Shown in pieces: positions 54,787 to 64,000 of a stretch of 64,000 bases of DNA (its first letter is position 1; each line of letters starts with the position of its first letter). A program made the translations under genes and the position numbers. Location: contig NZ_JXQD01000036.1 of the NCBI RefSeq assembly GCF_002100145.1, positions 130,928 through 194,927 on the forward strand, in the 5' to 3' direction. This DNA comes from Vibrio sp. qd031 (GTDB lineage: Bacteria > Pseudomonadota > Gammaproteobacteria > Enterobacterales > Vibrionaceae). The notes below the pieces were generated by a model that saw only the letters and a program-made list of their open reading frames with translations, was not told where the DNA came from and made no database searches.

Positions 54787-55140
54787 ATGAGTAATATCAT
54801 TAACGCTCTTGAGCAAGAGCAGCTTAAAACAGATCTTCCTAAATTCGCACCAGGTGACACTGTTGTGGTTCAGGTTAAAGTAAAAGAAGGTGACCGTGAG
54901 CGTCTACAGGCATTCGAAGGCGTTGTAATCGCTATTCGTAACCGTGGTCTTCACTCAGCATTTACCGTTCGTAAAATCTCTAACGGTGAAGGTGTTGAGC
55001 GTTCGTTCCAAACTCACTCTCCAATGGTTGATAGCATCGAAGTTAAACGCCGTGGTGCAGTACGTCGTGCCAAGTTGTACTACCTACGTGAGCGTTCTGG
55101 TAAGTCAGCTCGTATTAAAGAGAAACTTGCTAAGAAGTAA
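54787..55140 (+). CDS. rplS: 50S ribosomal protein L19
   Basis: 117 residues. L19 sits at the 30S-50S interface. Start [20 protein letters not shown] and [20 protein letters not shown], end [20 protein letters not shown] are typical. Last gene of the trmD operon, followed by a strong terminator. Confidence 0.98.
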   Translation: MSNIINALEQEQLKTDLPKFAPGDTVVVQVKVKEGDRERLQAFEGVVIAIRNRGLHSAFTVRKISNGEGVERSFQTHSPMVDSIEVKRRGAVRRAKLYYLRERSGKSARIKEKLAKK

Positions 55141-55166
55141 TGCACAACCTGCATTCTCTCAGTATG

Positions 55167-55197
55167 AAAACGGAGCCTTGAGGCTCCGTTTTTTTTT
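55167..55197 (+). terminator. Terminator after rplS
   Basis: Stem AAAACGGAGCCT with a short loop, followed by nine T. Confidence 0.93.
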
Positions 55198-55248
55198 GCT
55201 TCAAATTTTGGGGTCTACGGATCTTTCGTGGTTAAATTGGCTTGGACC

Positions 55249-55443
55249 CTAATACTCGTCTTCAGACCATCCATCACTGTCGGACATATCCGGCGCACCT
55301 GGGATGCTGTTTTCTTCTTCAGCCCATTCACCAAAATCGATCAGTTGGCACTGCTTAGAGCAAAATGGTCGATAGGTGCTTTTCTCGCTCCACACAACAG
55401 GTGTTTTGCATTGAGGGCAAGGTACGGTGGTAACTTTGTTCAT
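55249..55443 (-). CDS. yacG: DNA gyrase inhibitor YacG (zinc-binding)
   Basis: 64 residues with a four-Cys zinc site: CPQCKTPV near residue 10 and [18 protein letters not shown] near residue 28. YacG binds GyrB and blocks DNA binding. The acidic C-terminus is usual. It lies 9 bases after zapD in the row pilD-coaE-zapD-yacG kept across gammaproteobacteria. Confidence 0.95.
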   Translation of the reverse strand: MNKVTTVPCPQCKTPVVWSEKSTYRPFCSKQCQLIDFGEWAEEENSIPGAPDMSDSDGWSEDEY

Positions 55444-55452
55444 AATGGTACT

Positions 55453-56196
55453 CTATTGACAGACCGCCAAGTCAAACTCAACGTCTTGACTACTGGCTTG
55501 TCCGTTTTCAAAATTGACAAATTTTATGGCGAAACGATTTTTATGGCCCGATATGGTGGGTAATACACCATAGTTCATGGGAATATTTAATCGTAGGATA
55601 TTGGCTTCTTCGGCATCGCTTTGGAAGAAACCGTTGCGCGCAATTTGAGGGTGATAGACACCTGTTTCTCGCGTTAGTTTAAGCCATTGGTTAAGAGCGG
55701 CATTCAAAGCGCTTACACTTTCAATCCAGCGCTGAGCATCTTGTTGCCTGCGTTCAATAGGAAGGTGTAACCAATAATGAAGGCTTGGCAGATCAAAACA
55801 GCAGCTGCCACCAGGCAAACTAAACCGCTGTCTAACCACGCTTAAAAATCGGTCTTCTTTTAGGGACACGCCAAACCGCTCTGAACTCATGAGTCCCCGG
55901 TGAACAGCATCGAGATCGCTAAGAACCGATTGCAGCATCTGTTGATTGACGCCATCGACATTGAGCCAATTGCGGTAACTGATGCGTTGTTTTTCTAGGT
56001 CTTTAGCAAGTTCAGCCTTTAGCTGTATCTGTTCAAAAATATCCAACAGATCAAACATTGAACGAAACAGCACTTGATAGTGCTGAGGGTCAGCAAAATC
56101 TGAGCAGTGATTTATTTGGCGCAATAGCGCTTCGACACGTAAATAGATACGTGTTTTTTCATTGAGAGGATGCTCAAATTTGTGAATGGTGCTCAT
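55453..56196 (-). CDS. zapD: Cell division protein ZapD
   Basis: 247 residues, the usual length. ZapD crosslinks FtsZ filaments by binding the FtsZ tail. Start [20 protein letters not shown] and [20 protein letters not shown], plus the late FRxPxDxxGxG-like strand [14 protein letters not shown], are family traits. 18 bases after coaE, 9 before yacG. Confidence 0.96.
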   Translation of the reverse strand: MSTIHKFEHPLNEKTRIYLRVEALLRQINHCSDFADPQHYQVLFRSMFDLLDIFEQIQLKAELAKDLEKQRISYRNWLNVDGVNQQMLQSVLSDLDAVHRGLMSSERFGVSLKEDRFLSVVRQRFSLPGGSCCFDLPSLHYWLHLPIERRQQDAQRWIESVSALNAALNQWLKLTRETGVYHPQIARNGFFQSDAEEANILRLNIPMNYGVLPTISGHKNRFAIKFVNFENGQASSQDVEFDLAVCQ

Positions 56197-56214
56197 GCCG
56201 TGCGTCCTTACCCG

Positions 56215-56835
56215 TTAGTCCTTGTATTTTGAACGATTTTTAGTGCTAATGGCTAGATACTTTTGGTGTAAATCTGTGACTTGTGCAAGCAGTTCATGAT
56301 TTGCTTGATCATTATCAATCACATCGTCCGCAATTGCTAGACGTTCCGCACGAGAAGCTTGCGAAGCAATGATGGATTTCACTTGCGAGCTTGCCACTCC
56401 ATCGCGTTTTTGAGTCCGTGCAATTTGGGTCTCTTCAGTCACATCCACCACCAAAACTCTGTCGCAAAGCTCGGTAAGTTGGTTTTCGACCAATAGCGGC
56501 ACAACTAAAAGGCAGTAATCTTCTTTTACCTGCTGAATTTGCTGCAGCATCTGTTTGCGAATAAGTGGGTGCAGTAGGTTGTTTAGCCACTGTTTTTGTT
56601 CTGGGTGACTAAAAATACGCTCTCTGAGGGCTGCGCGGTTTAACACACCATCCACGACAATGTCGTCTCCAAAGTGCGTTTGTATAGCCGCAAGGCCCGG
56701 CGTGCCGGGTTCAACCACTTCTCTGGCGATGATGTCTGCATCAATAATGGGGACACCAAAGGCGTCGTGAAAACAGTTGGCAACCGTCGTTTTGCCGCTT
56801 GCGATCCCACCGGTGAGGCCAATAACATAGCTCAT
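56215..56835 (-). CDS. coaE: Dephospho-CoA kinase
   Basis: 206 residues from ATG 56835 (AGGAA 8 bases upstream; the frame is open from 56868). CoaE phosphorylates dephospho-CoA, the last step of coenzyme A synthesis. P-loop GLTGGIASGKTTV at the start, PIIDADIIAREVVEPGTPG, and late VVPLLVENQLTELCDRVLVV. It starts 3 bases after the pilD stop. Confidence 0.97.
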   Translation of the reverse strand: MSYVIGLTGGIASGKTTVANCFHDAFGVPIIDADIIAREVVEPGTPGLAAIQTHFGDDIVVDGVLNRAALRERIFSHPEQKQWLNNLLHPLIRKQMLQQIQQVKEDYCLLVVPLLVENQLTELCDRVLVVDVTEETQIARTQKRDGVASSQVKSIIASQASRAERLAIADDVIDNDQANHELLAQVTDLHQKYLAISTKNRSKYKD

Positions 56836-56837
56836 AG

Positions 56838-57707
56838 TTACATTCCTAAAAATCGAGACAAGTACCAAGTCACAATCTGCTCACCAAACATGACATAGGC
56901 CCACCCAGCGATGGCAAGGTAAGGCCCAAATGGGAACGCTTTATCAATGCCTTGTTGCTTCAGTCGCAATTGTATTACACCAAAAATTAACCCCACAAAT
57001 GATGACATCAGTACAATTAGAGGTAGAGCCTGCCAACCCAACCAGGCACCCAGCGCGGCGAGCAGCTTAAAATCTCCGTAACCCATGCCTTCTTTTTTGG
57101 TCATGATTTTGAACATCCAGTACAAGCTCCATAGCGACATATACCCAAGTACCGCGCCAATAACAGAGCTGTTCAGGTCAACCGGAGAGTGACCAAGTAA
57201 TGCTAATACTATGCCCGCCCACATGAGTGGTAGGGTAAGGCTATCTGGCAGCAGCATGGTATCTAGGTCGATGAACGTTGCAGCTATTAACACCCAAGTA
57301 AATACCACTAGAGCCATGCCAAATGGCGTCATGCCAAATTTAAGAGCAATGGCGGTACTCAGTACTGCAGTTAGCAGTTCCACCATGGGATAACGCACCT
57401 TGATGCTGGCTTTACAATGGTGACACTTGCCACGCAAAACGATCCAGCTCAGCACGGGGATATTGTCTATTGCGCGAATTTGGGTGTTGCAATGTGGGCA
57501 GGTCGAACGTGGAGTACTGAGGTCATATTCGCCCTCTGGAGCAGGGATATTATACTTTGTAAACGCTTCAGAGAAATCGAGTTGCCATTGTCTTTCCATC
57601 ATAATAGGAAGCCTGTGGATCACAACATTCAGAAAACTGCCTACGATCAGGCCAAGCACTGCAATGACTGCAGGATAAAGCCAAGGGTAAGAGTAAAAAA
57701 GTTCCAT
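56838..57707 (-). CDS. pilD: Type IV prepilin peptidase PilD
   Basis: 289 residues from ATG 57707; two earlier in-frame starts (GTG 57725, ATG 57719) exist and the choice is uncertain. PilD cuts the prepilin leader and N-methylates the new first residue; it serves type IV pili and type II secretion alike. Cytoplasmic Cys4 loop CPHCNTQ and CHHCKAS; catalytic Asp in [11 protein letters not shown] and [18 protein letters not shown]. Several membrane helices. Directly after pilC. Confidence 0.96.
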   Translation of the reverse strand: MELFYSYPWLYPAVIAVLGLIVGSFLNVVIHRLPIMMERQWQLDFSEAFTKYNIPAPEGEYDLSTPRSTCPHCNTQIRAIDNIPVLSWIVLRGKCHHCKASIKVRYPMVELLTAVLSTAIALKFGMTPFGMALVVFTWVLIAATFIDLDTMLLPDSLTLPLMWAGIVLALLGHSPVDLNSSVIGAVLGYMSLWSLYWMFKIMTKKEGMGYGDFKLLAALGAWLGWQALPLIVLMSSFVGLIFGVIQLRLKQQGIDKAFPFGPYLAIAGWAYVMFGEQIVTWYLSRFLGM

Positions 57708-57805
57708 TCTGTCTCTCATGATCACGAAGAGATTGAATTATCCCTGCTTACTCCCCCAAGGTGCAACCTAAATGCCTAAGTTTGTAAGAAAAATGACGAT
57801 TTGTA

Positions 57806-59032
57806 TCATCCCAGGTGATTCATAAGCTCGAAAATGGGTAGGTACATTGCAATCACCAGGCTTCCTACTATGCTGCCGAGGATGACAATCATAAGCGGCT
57901 CAATAAGTTGGCTTAGGTGGTCGACCTTGCTATCAATACTTTGTGTGAGTTGTTCGCTTCCGTGGGTTAACATCTTTTCTAACTGACCGCTTTGCTCACC
58001 AATAGAGAGTAATTGCTGCCGCGTAAGATCAAACAGCTCGCTGTCGTGCAGTGACTGTGACAAGGTGTTTCCGGACTCAAGTAACGAGCCGGTGTGGGTG
58101 ATCTTTTGTTTTATGTAGTCGTTGGTGCACGAGGTTTTGGCACAGGCTAGGCAGTGTAGCAACGGCATACCTGCCGCTAGAGTGATGGCCAATGTTTGGC
58201 AGATGCGACACCAAGCCAACTGTTTGAGGGTATCCCCTACAAGTGGAATGGCTAGAGCGTACTTGTGCATGAGATAACGACCTAGAGCGTTGCGTTGGTA
58301 TATCCAACTAAGCGAGCCAAACAGCGACAGCAGTACTAGGGCTAATGTCAGCGAGTGTGCTTGTAGCCAATGAGATAGAGCTAAAACATGCTGTGTAAAT
58401 GAGGGAAGGCTGCCTCCTAAGCTGATAAACATCAGCTCAAATTCTGGGATCACTTGTGTGAGCATTAAATAGCAAACAATCATGGCGACAACGGTAACAA
58501 GGGCTGGGTAGATCAGCATTTTAGTTACTCGCTTTTTGAGGCGCTGACTTTTTTGTTGTAACGTCGCGAGGTCGTTGAAACACCCTGCTAAATCTCCGTG
58601 AGCTTCGGCAATTTTAACTAAGTTGGCGTAAAAGCCGTCAAACTTTTTGTCTGCCATGCGCAGACTGTCAGACAGTGAAATCCCGGAAGTTATAGCCAGC
58701 AAAACTTTACACAGCACTCTTTGTTGTGCAGGGTTCGAACTTCCTTTACGCATAATATTGAGTGATTGTTCAAGAGATATTGAGCTTGCTAGTAGAGTGG
58801 CCAGTTGGGTGGAAAATTCATTGAGTTGTTTAGTGGTAAAGGTCGATTGAAAAACGCTGGGTTGATAGACGCGGCTTTTTACACGCATCGGAGTTAGCCC
58901 CATATGGCTAAACTGATGTTGCGCGTCTGCCATCGACAGCGCATAAAAACGTCCAGTACGAACCTGTCGTTTTGCATCTCTCGCGCGATAATAGATACAA
59001 AAAATGGTGGGATGGAATGAGTCGATAAGCAT
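57806..59032 (-). CDS. pilC: Type IV pilus inner-membrane platform protein PilC
   Basis: 408 residues. PilC anchors the assembly ATPase. Two GspF-type halves: FSTQLATLLASSISLEQSLN near residue 75 and CQTLAITLAAGMPLLHCLAC near residue 265, with three membrane helices (near 170, 215 and the C-terminal LIEPLMIVILGSIVGSLVIA). The ATG directly abuts the pilB stop (TAAATG). Confidence 0.95.
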   Translation of the reverse strand: MLIDSFHPTIFCIYYRARDAKRQVRTGRFYALSMADAQHQFSHMGLTPMRVKSRVYQPSVFQSTFTTKQLNEFSTQLATLLASSISLEQSLNIMRKGSSNPAQQRVLCKVLLAITSGISLSDSLRMADKKFDGFYANLVKIAEAHGDLAGCFNDLATLQQKSQRLKKRVTKMLIYPALVTVVAMIVCYLMLTQVIPEFELMFISLGGSLPSFTQHVLALSHWLQAHSLTLALVLLSLFGSLSWIYQRNALGRYLMHKYALAIPLVGDTLKQLAWCRICQTLAITLAAGMPLLHCLACAKTSCTNDYIKQKITHTGSLLESGNTLSQSLHDSELFDLTRQQLLSIGEQSGQLEKMLTHGSEQLTQSIDSKVDHLSQLIEPLMIVILGSIVGSLVIAMYLPIFELMNHLG

Positions 59033-60715
59033 TTAGTACTCACTGACAATGCGTTTGAGCTCGGAGTAACTCGTTAGACCTTTCGCTATTAATTCAAGCC
59101 CGCTGCTCATTAAAGTGCTAATACAGGCCTGTTCAATCACAGCCTCGCCAGGCAGTAAATGCTGAGTAGAGAGGAGTTCTCGTTTTATCGATGCATCGAC
59201 CAGTAAGAACTCAAAAATAGCGATACGACCTTTGTAGCCCAAGTGGCAGTGAGAACACCCCATTGGGTTCGCCTGAAACAAAGTCGTGGCGTCAGCATCG
59301 GCATGATTTAGTATTTCTCTCATCTGTTGATTCATAACCTGAGGTTGTTTGCACTCAGTACAGAGTAATCGCAGCAGTCTTTGGGCAATGATCACACTCA
59401 ATGACGCGGCGAGGTTATAGGGTTTGATTCCTAAATTGACAAGCCTAGTGATGGTTTCCAAAGCTGAGTTAGTATGTAAGGTCGACAACAGTAAGTGGCC
59501 AGTTTGTGAGGCCTTAATGGCTGCCAAAGCGGTATCATTATCACGAATTTCTCCGATCATAATCACGTCGGGGTCTTGGCGTAAAAAGGCTCGTAAAGCT
59601 TGATGGTAGTCTAGCCCAACCCCAGAATGCAGCTGCAATTGGTTGATCCCATCAAGTTGCATTTCTATTGGATCTTCGGCGGTTGAAATATTGCGATGAG
59701 ACTGATTTAAGAACCGCAAAGCAGCATAAAGAGTTTGTGTTTTACCACTTCCGGTTGGCCCAGTGATTAGGATCATACCTTGCGGCTTAGTGAGCGCGTC
59801 TTTCAATACTTGAACTTGCTGAACATTTAGCCCCAATTGCGTTAATTGCAAAGGGGTTTGAGTTTGTGTACTGCGCAAGACGACTTTCTCACCCCAGAGT
59901 GTTGGCAGGGTAGAAACTCGGTACTCGGCGTTAACTTTCTCTGCCAACTCAATGGCAATACGGCCATCTTGCGGCACTCGCTGCTGAGCTATGTCTAAGT
60001 TTGCCATGATTTTTAGACGACTGATTAATCGCGCTGTGATTGTTTGCGCAGGGTTTGGCACATCGCGCAGCATGCCATCGACTCGGTAGCGGATCCGAAA
60101 TCGAGACTGATAAGGCTCAAAATGTATGTCTGAACAGCCTTGCTGATGAGCATCGAGTAGTAAGTGAGTGATGTATTGACTAACAGGTGACTGATCGTCT
60201 CTATTGGTAAGTTGAGCATGAGAGGTCATTGGTTTTTGTGTTGCCGTTAAGCCTACAGAGTCCAACGACACGTTTAATGGCCGTTCAAAGGCTGTTTGAT
60301 AGCACTGAGCCAAAGACTTGAGGGTGCATACCCCAACCTGGACAGGTTGTTGAAGCGCAAACTGATAATTTTGTTCAATCTCTTTGAGCGTAGGGTCAAC
60401 GGCAGCGATACAGATATTACCGTTTTTATACAATATCGGTATCGCAAGGTGCTCCAAACAGAGATCGGCCAGTTCGCACCATTGAGTGAACTGTTTACGA
60501 TCAACTAAGCTCAGCTCGACCGTCGGGTAGCTTAAGCGATCCGCTATCAAATGGCACAAATTGTCATCCGAGATGTCTGCCACTTTTAACAGCTCACAAT
60601 GCCTTTGGTGGGGCGAACGTTGGCTTTGATTGCTTTGACGTTCATAGCGCTGCAAACCTTCCGCGGATAGATAACCTTCGCTATGTAGCAATAACGGGAG
60701 TTGAGAGTAAGTCAT
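59033..60715 (-). CDS. pilB: Type IV pilus assembly ATPase PilB
   Basis: 560 residues. PilB drives pilus extension. N-terminal GSPII_E domain, Walker A LITGPTGSGKTQTLYAALR, Asp box near residues 345-355 with TAEDPIEMQLDGINQ, Walker B DPDVIMIGEIRDNDTA, His box LLSTLHTNSALETITRLVN. Late zinc Cys4: LLCTECKQP and CSHCHLGYKG. pilA is 21 bases upstream. Confidence 0.96.
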   Translation of the reverse strand: MTYSQLPLLLHSEGYLSAEGLQRYERQSNQSQRSPHQRHCELLKVADISDDNLCHLIADRLSYPTVELSLVDRKQFTQWCELADLCLEHLAIPILYKNGNICIAAVDPTLKEIEQNYQFALQQPVQVGVCTLKSLAQCYQTAFERPLNVSLDSVGLTATQKPMTSHAQLTNRDDQSPVSQYITHLLLDAHQQGCSDIHFEPYQSRFRIRYRVDGMLRDVPNPAQTITARLISRLKIMANLDIAQQRVPQDGRIAIELAEKVNAEYRVSTLPTLWGEKVVLRSTQTQTPLQLTQLGLNVQQVQVLKDALTKPQGMILITGPTGSGKTQTLYAALRFLNQSHRNISTAEDPIEMQLDGINQLQLHSGVGLDYHQALRAFLRQDPDVIMIGEIRDNDTALAAIKASQTGHLLLSTLHTNSALETITRLVNLGIKPYNLAASLSVIIAQRLLRLLCTECKQPQVMNQQMREILNHADADATTLFQANPMGCSHCHLGYKGRIAIFEFLLVDASIKRELLSTQHLLPGEAVIEQACISTLMSSGLELIAKGLTSYSELKRIVSEY

Positions 60716-60736
60716 TGTCGATTTAACGCAGTGGAG

Positions 60737-61153
60737 TTAATTGCATGACTTAGGCAGCTCACTGCTTTCAATTGAGACACCCGCACTCACAAACTGGCAG
60801 CCCCACCCGGTACTGCTGCGCGTTAGTACAAAACTGGCATTGTCGATGGTTGAGTTATCATTAAACTCAAAGGTGACCGTTTGTTCTGTGTCGTCAAAAC
60901 TCAGTAGACCCAGATTGCTCATATTGGCACTACCGCCAGCATCGGCAAGATCGGTTGGAAAGCTCCCTTGCTCTTGCAAATGCATATCAATATTAGTGAG
61001 TAAAGCCCGAGCGGTTGCATACCCTGCGGCTGCTTCTGATTTTTTTACGTAGTTTTTGTAGGTAGGTACTGCAATCGAAGACAATACCCCAATGATGGCG
61101 ACCACAATCAATAGCTCTACCAAAGTAAACCCTTTTTGATGCGACGTATTCAT
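60737..61153 (-). CDS. pilA: Type IV major pilin PilA
   Basis: 138 residues. Prepilin leader MNTSHQKG is cut before [20 protein letters not shown], the conserved hydrophobic helix with Glu5. Two Cys near the end ([10 protein letters not shown] and LPKSCN) would form the D-loop disulfide. In vibrios this pilA-pilBCD set makes the chitin-regulated/competence pilus; that function is inferred from the gene order. The ribosome site AGGAGAAG precedes the ATG. First gene of pilABCD-coaE-zapD-yacG. Confidence 0.95.
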   Translation of the reverse strand: MNTSHQKGFTLVELLIVVAIIGVLSSIAVPTYKNYVKKSEAAAGYATARALLTNIDMHLQEQGSFPTDLADAGGSANMSNLGLLSFDDTEQTVTFEFNDNSTIDNASFVLTRSSTGWGCQFVSAGVSIESSELPKSCN

Positions 61154-61358
61154 GCTCTTCTCCTATGCTGATGGTCCACAAAAACTATCGCAAGTCGCGA
61201 TTGGTAAGCAGTCCTTCAACACGGTTTTAGCAGCGACTTCACTTTTGTTTATGTTGATGAGTAAGAGGTGTGCGTTGGTTTTGGAGCAACTTTGCAAACT
61301 TACATACTTTGAGGCAGTCGTTATAAGGATTGAAACAGTGATCTAATCGGCGTTTTCG

Positions 61359-61388
61359 TTGGACAGCGGGAGCGAATATCAGTACACT
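61359..61388 (+). promoter_or_regulatory. Probable rnpB promoter
   Basis: TTGGAC (61359-61364), 18-base spacer, TACACT (61383-61388), start expected near 61395-61396. The bases between -10 and start are GC-rich (GCGCGGC), a discriminator typical of stable RNA promoters under growth-rate control. Confidence 0.6.
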
Positions 61389-61395
61389 GCGCGGC

Positions 61396-61824
<429 letters not shown>

Positions 61825-61827
61825 TTT

Positions 61828-61854
61828 AACCCATCGCTTCGGCGGTGGGTTTTT
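61828..61854 (+). terminator. Terminator after rnpB
   Basis: AACCCA-T-CGC stem with a TTCG loop and GCG-G-TGGGTT, followed by TTTT. Confidence 0.85.
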
Positions 61855-62026
61855 CATTTGGCGTTAGGAGAACCGTAGATGTTCGCCTATAGGCTTCAAT
61901 ATTAACCAAAAATTTACCTAAAATTAGCCCGAAGTCACGTGCTGTGGTGCATTCTCCTCGGGCGAGTAGTGGCACCAGTCGCGTAATTGGGTAAACTAGA
62001 GAATTAAACCAAATAGTGAGAGCGGC

Positions 62027-62977
62027 ATGACACAAGGCTTCAAACACATTTCTGTTCTGTTGAATGAGTCAATCGACGGGTTGGCGATTAAACCGGATGG
62101 TATTTATATTGATGGAACCTTTGGCCGAGGTGGTCATAGCCGAACGATTCTTTCAAAGTTGGGAGAGGCAGGTCGTCTCTACAGTATCGATAGAGATCCT
62201 ACAGCCATTGCTGAAGCCGCAAAAATCGACGACCCACGTTTTACCATAATCCATGGCCCGTTCTCTGGTATTGCTCAGTACGCAGAGCAACACAACTTGG
62301 TGGGCAAAGTGGACGGGGTGCTGTTCGATTTGGGGGTCTCTTCGCCGCAACTTGATGACGCAGAACGTGGATTTAGCTTTATGAAAGATGGACCACTCGA
62401 TATGCGAATGGATCCAACTTCTGGGATCCCTGTGTCAGAGTGGATCAAACAAGCGGATTTAGACGATATTACGTGGGTCATTCGCGAGTTTGGCGAAGAC
62501 AAGCACGCGCGACGAATTGCCAAAGCCATTGTCGCGAACCGTGACGATGAAGAACTGCCACCCCTAGAGCGGACGTCCCAGTTGGCCAAGCTGATTGAGC
62601 AAGCTGCCCCTAAAAGCTTTAAAGAGAAGAAGCACCCAGCCACTCGTGCGTTTCAAGCTTTTCGTATTTACATAAACAGCGAACTCGAAGAAATCGACGT
62701 GGCTTTAAAAGGTGCGCTATCTGTATTGGCGCCTGAAGGAAGACTGTCCGTGATCAGTTTTCATTCACTAGAAGATCGCATGGTTAAACGCTTCATGCGT
62801 AAAGAAAGCCGTGGCCCTCAAGTACCGCATGGCATTCCGATGACGGAAGCTCAAATCGCTGCACTTGGCAGCGCGGCGCTAGATACCATTGGTAAAGCGA
62901 TTAAGCCAACCGCAGAAGAAGTTGATGCTAACCCACGCTCTCGTAGCTCGGTACTTCGCATCGCTCAGAAGCGATAA
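62027..62977 (+). CDS. rsmH: 16S rRNA C1402 N4-methyltransferase RsmH (MraW)
   Basis: 316 residues. RsmH and RsmI together make m4Cm1402 in 16S rRNA; both are in this window. Start [23 protein letters not shown]-binding [34 protein letters not shown]; and [17 protein letters not shown]. It opens the division and wall cluster here. In most relatives mraZ lies just before it; the 172 bases between the rnpB terminator and the start hold no mraZ. Confidence 0.97.
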   Translation: MTQGFKHISVLLNESIDGLAIKPDGIYIDGTFGRGGHSRTILSKLGEAGRLYSIDRDPTAIAEAAKIDDPRFTIIHGPFSGIAQYAEQHNLVGKVDGVLFDLGVSSPQLDDAERGFSFMKDGPLDMRMDPTSGIPVSEWIKQADLDDITWVIREFGEDKHARRIAKAIVANRDDEELPPLERTSQLAKLIEQAAPKSFKEKKHPATRAFQAFRIYINSELEEIDVALKGALSVLAPEGRLSVISFHSLEDRMVKRFMRKESRGPQVPHGIPMTEAQIAALGSAALDTIGKAIKPTAEEVDANPRSRSSVLRIAQKR

Positions 62978-63001
62978 TACCCATTAGCAAAAGAACTCAG
63001 T

Positions 63002-63322
63002 ATGTCTCAGCAAGGAACGCCTAACTTACTGTCTATAATTTTTCGCGACCTAATCAGTGTGGGGCGCTGGAATCTATTGGTGCTAATTCTTATCCTTGTT
63101 TCCGCTATGGGCGTCGTGTGGATAACACACCACACTCGGCAAGCCATCACACAAAAAGATATGGCATTTGAGCAACGTTTAAAGTTGGATGAGCAATGGC
63201 GTAACCTGATTTTAGAAGAAAGTGCGTTAGCGGAACACAGCCGAGTGACCAAGCTGGCGGTTTCAGAGCTTGAAATGAAGCGACCTGACTCAAAAAAGGA
63301 AGTAATAGTTAGATTCCCATGA
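63002..63322 (+). CDS. ftsL: Cell division protein FtsL
   Basis: 106 residues, bitopic inner-membrane protein: short cytoplasmic N-terminus, a membrane helix (WNLLVLILILVSAMGVVWI) and a periplasmic coiled coil. FtsL, with FtsB and FtsQ, turns on FtsWI. The gene lies 24 bases after rsmH and its TGA overlaps the ftsI ATG (ATGA). Confidence 0.95.
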   Translation: MSQQGTPNLLSIIFRDLISVGRWNLLVLILILVSAMGVVWITHHTRQAITQKDMAFEQRLKLDEQWRNLILEESALAEHSRVTKLAVSELEMKRPDSKKEVIVRFP

Positions 63323-64000
63323 TGACACCTGTGACCCGTCGACGTAACGCCCCTCGCAGACCGAGCAGAGGTGCAAACGGACCCTCTAAAAAAGCACCCG
63401 CAAAAAGCGATACGAGCAAAGTTGTCACCAACAAAAAAGCTCGTGCAACTGGGGTACCTGCCAACAAGAGAAATAAAGCCAAACCTGAAGCCGAACAAAG
63501 TGTCAGTTCACAACCTGTACTGATTCGTTGGCGATACCTGTTTGTATTGTTTGCTATGGGGTTGGTCTTAGCAACACTTGTTGCCCGAGTCGCTTACATC
63601 CAGGTGATTGAACCGGATCGATTGATTAAAGAAGGCAACATGCGTTCGGTGCGGGTAAAAACACTTCCTACTGCACGAGGCATTATTTCAGACAGAAATG
63701 GTGAACAGTTGGCGGTTAGTGTGCCGGTACAGGCTGTGTGGGCCAACCCGTCGGACGTGTTTAAGTTTGGTGGCCTTAATGAGTTAGATCGCTGGTATGC
63801 GCTGGCTGATGTGTTAGGGCTTGAGCGTCAAAGTATGCTCAAACGAATCGAAGAACAAAGTACCCGAAAATTCATTTACCTGCAGCGTCAAGTTAGCCCT
63901 GCGATGGCCAACTACGTCAAAGAACTAAAGCTAAAAGGCATTGGCCTTGCGAATGAGTCTCGTCGCTATTACCCAACGGGCGAAGTGAGTGCTCATGTCA
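63319..64000 (+). CDS. ftsI: Peptidoglycan transpeptidase FtsI (PBP3), 5' part only
   Basis: The first 227 codons are visible, up to the window end. It starts MMTPVTRRRNAPRRP, a basic cytoplasmic tail, then one membrane helix (LFVLFAMGLVLATLVARVAY), then the pedestal region with TARGIISDRNGEQLAVSVPV. The catalytic domain lies beyond the window. FtsI is the septal cross-linking enzyme. Start at 63319 overlaps ftsL by four bases; a second Met codon (63322) is equally possible. Confidence 0.95.
   Translation, partial: MMTPVTRRRNAPRRPSRGANGPSKKAPAKSDTSKVVTNKKARATGVPANKRNKAKPEAEQSVSSQPVLIRWRYLFVLFAMGLVLATLVARVAYIQVIEPDRLIKEGNMRSVRVKTLPTARGIISDRNGEQLAVSVPVQAVWANPSDVFKFGGLNELDRWYALADVLGLERQSMLKRIEEQSTRKFIYLQRQVSPAMANYVKELKLKGIGLANESRRYYPTGEVSAHV

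Noticed and set aside
61154-61395. Sigma-54 promoter for pilA
   Set aside because: I looked for TGGCAC-N5-TTGC on the minus strand and found no good match in this gap.

Overview
The window looks like a chromosome segment from a Vibrio or close relative (Vibrionaceae). Almost every gene is a gammaproteobacterial housekeeping gene, and gene groups such as rpsU-yqeY-dnaG-rpoD, divergent tsaD, cca-gspAB, glnE-hldE-tolC-nudF-cpdA-parE-parC and the pilABCD-coaE-zapD-yacG string are typical of Vibrio. Genus is inferred from gene content and protein style; species cannot be read from this window. I saw no IS element, prophage, CRISPR array or resistance gene.

Layout. (1) 173-6757: five same-strand genes for exported proteins: a COG3014 lipoprotein, an LpoB/TolB-N-like lipoprotein, a periplasmic protein, a CsgG/FlgT-like protein and a probable outer-membrane barrel. 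This is the only clearly accessory-looking part by content. It lies beside a tRNA-Ile2 (CAU) gene that is a known island insertion site in other vibrios. (2) 6923-15301: the tRNA, the macromolecular synthesis operon on the minus strand, tsaD, plsY, folB-folK-uppP. (3) 15373-25014: cca, a fused gspA-gspB gene, an SH3 protein, the DUF47-pitA phosphate transport pair, ygiF and a chemotaxis receptor. (4) 25126-38041: glnE, hldE, tolC, nudF-DUF1249-cpdA-yqiA-parE-parC. (5) 38118-52206: degS, degQ, zapG, zapE, rplM-rpsI, petABC, sspAB, dolP-diaA-yraN-lpoA and rsmI. (6) 52207-53169: a noncoding stretch filled by five tandem copies of a 140-bp unit with a strong internal stem. (7) 53170-61153: rpsP-rimM-trmD-rplS, then yacG, zapD, coaE and the pilABCD type IV pilus genes. 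(8) 61396-64000: rnpB and the start of the division and cell wall cluster (rsmH, ftsL, ftsI cut by the window end).

Main themes. Translation and transcription machinery, peptidoglycan synthesis and division (uppP, lpoA, zapD, zapE, zapG, ftsL, ftsI), envelope quality control (degS, degQ, dolP, tolC) and surface machines (type II secretion assembly, type IV pili). The parts most worth a second look are the five-gene exported cluster at 173-6757, which by fold recalls the flagellar FlgO/FlgP/FlgT and curli CsgG outer-membrane ring parts without any flagellar or curli gene nearby, and the tandem repeat array at 52213-52922. The array lies at a point where the gene order zapE...rsmI-rnpB-rsmH, which I recall as unbroken in Pseudomonas, is interrupted by about 9 kb of other core genes and where mraZ is missing.
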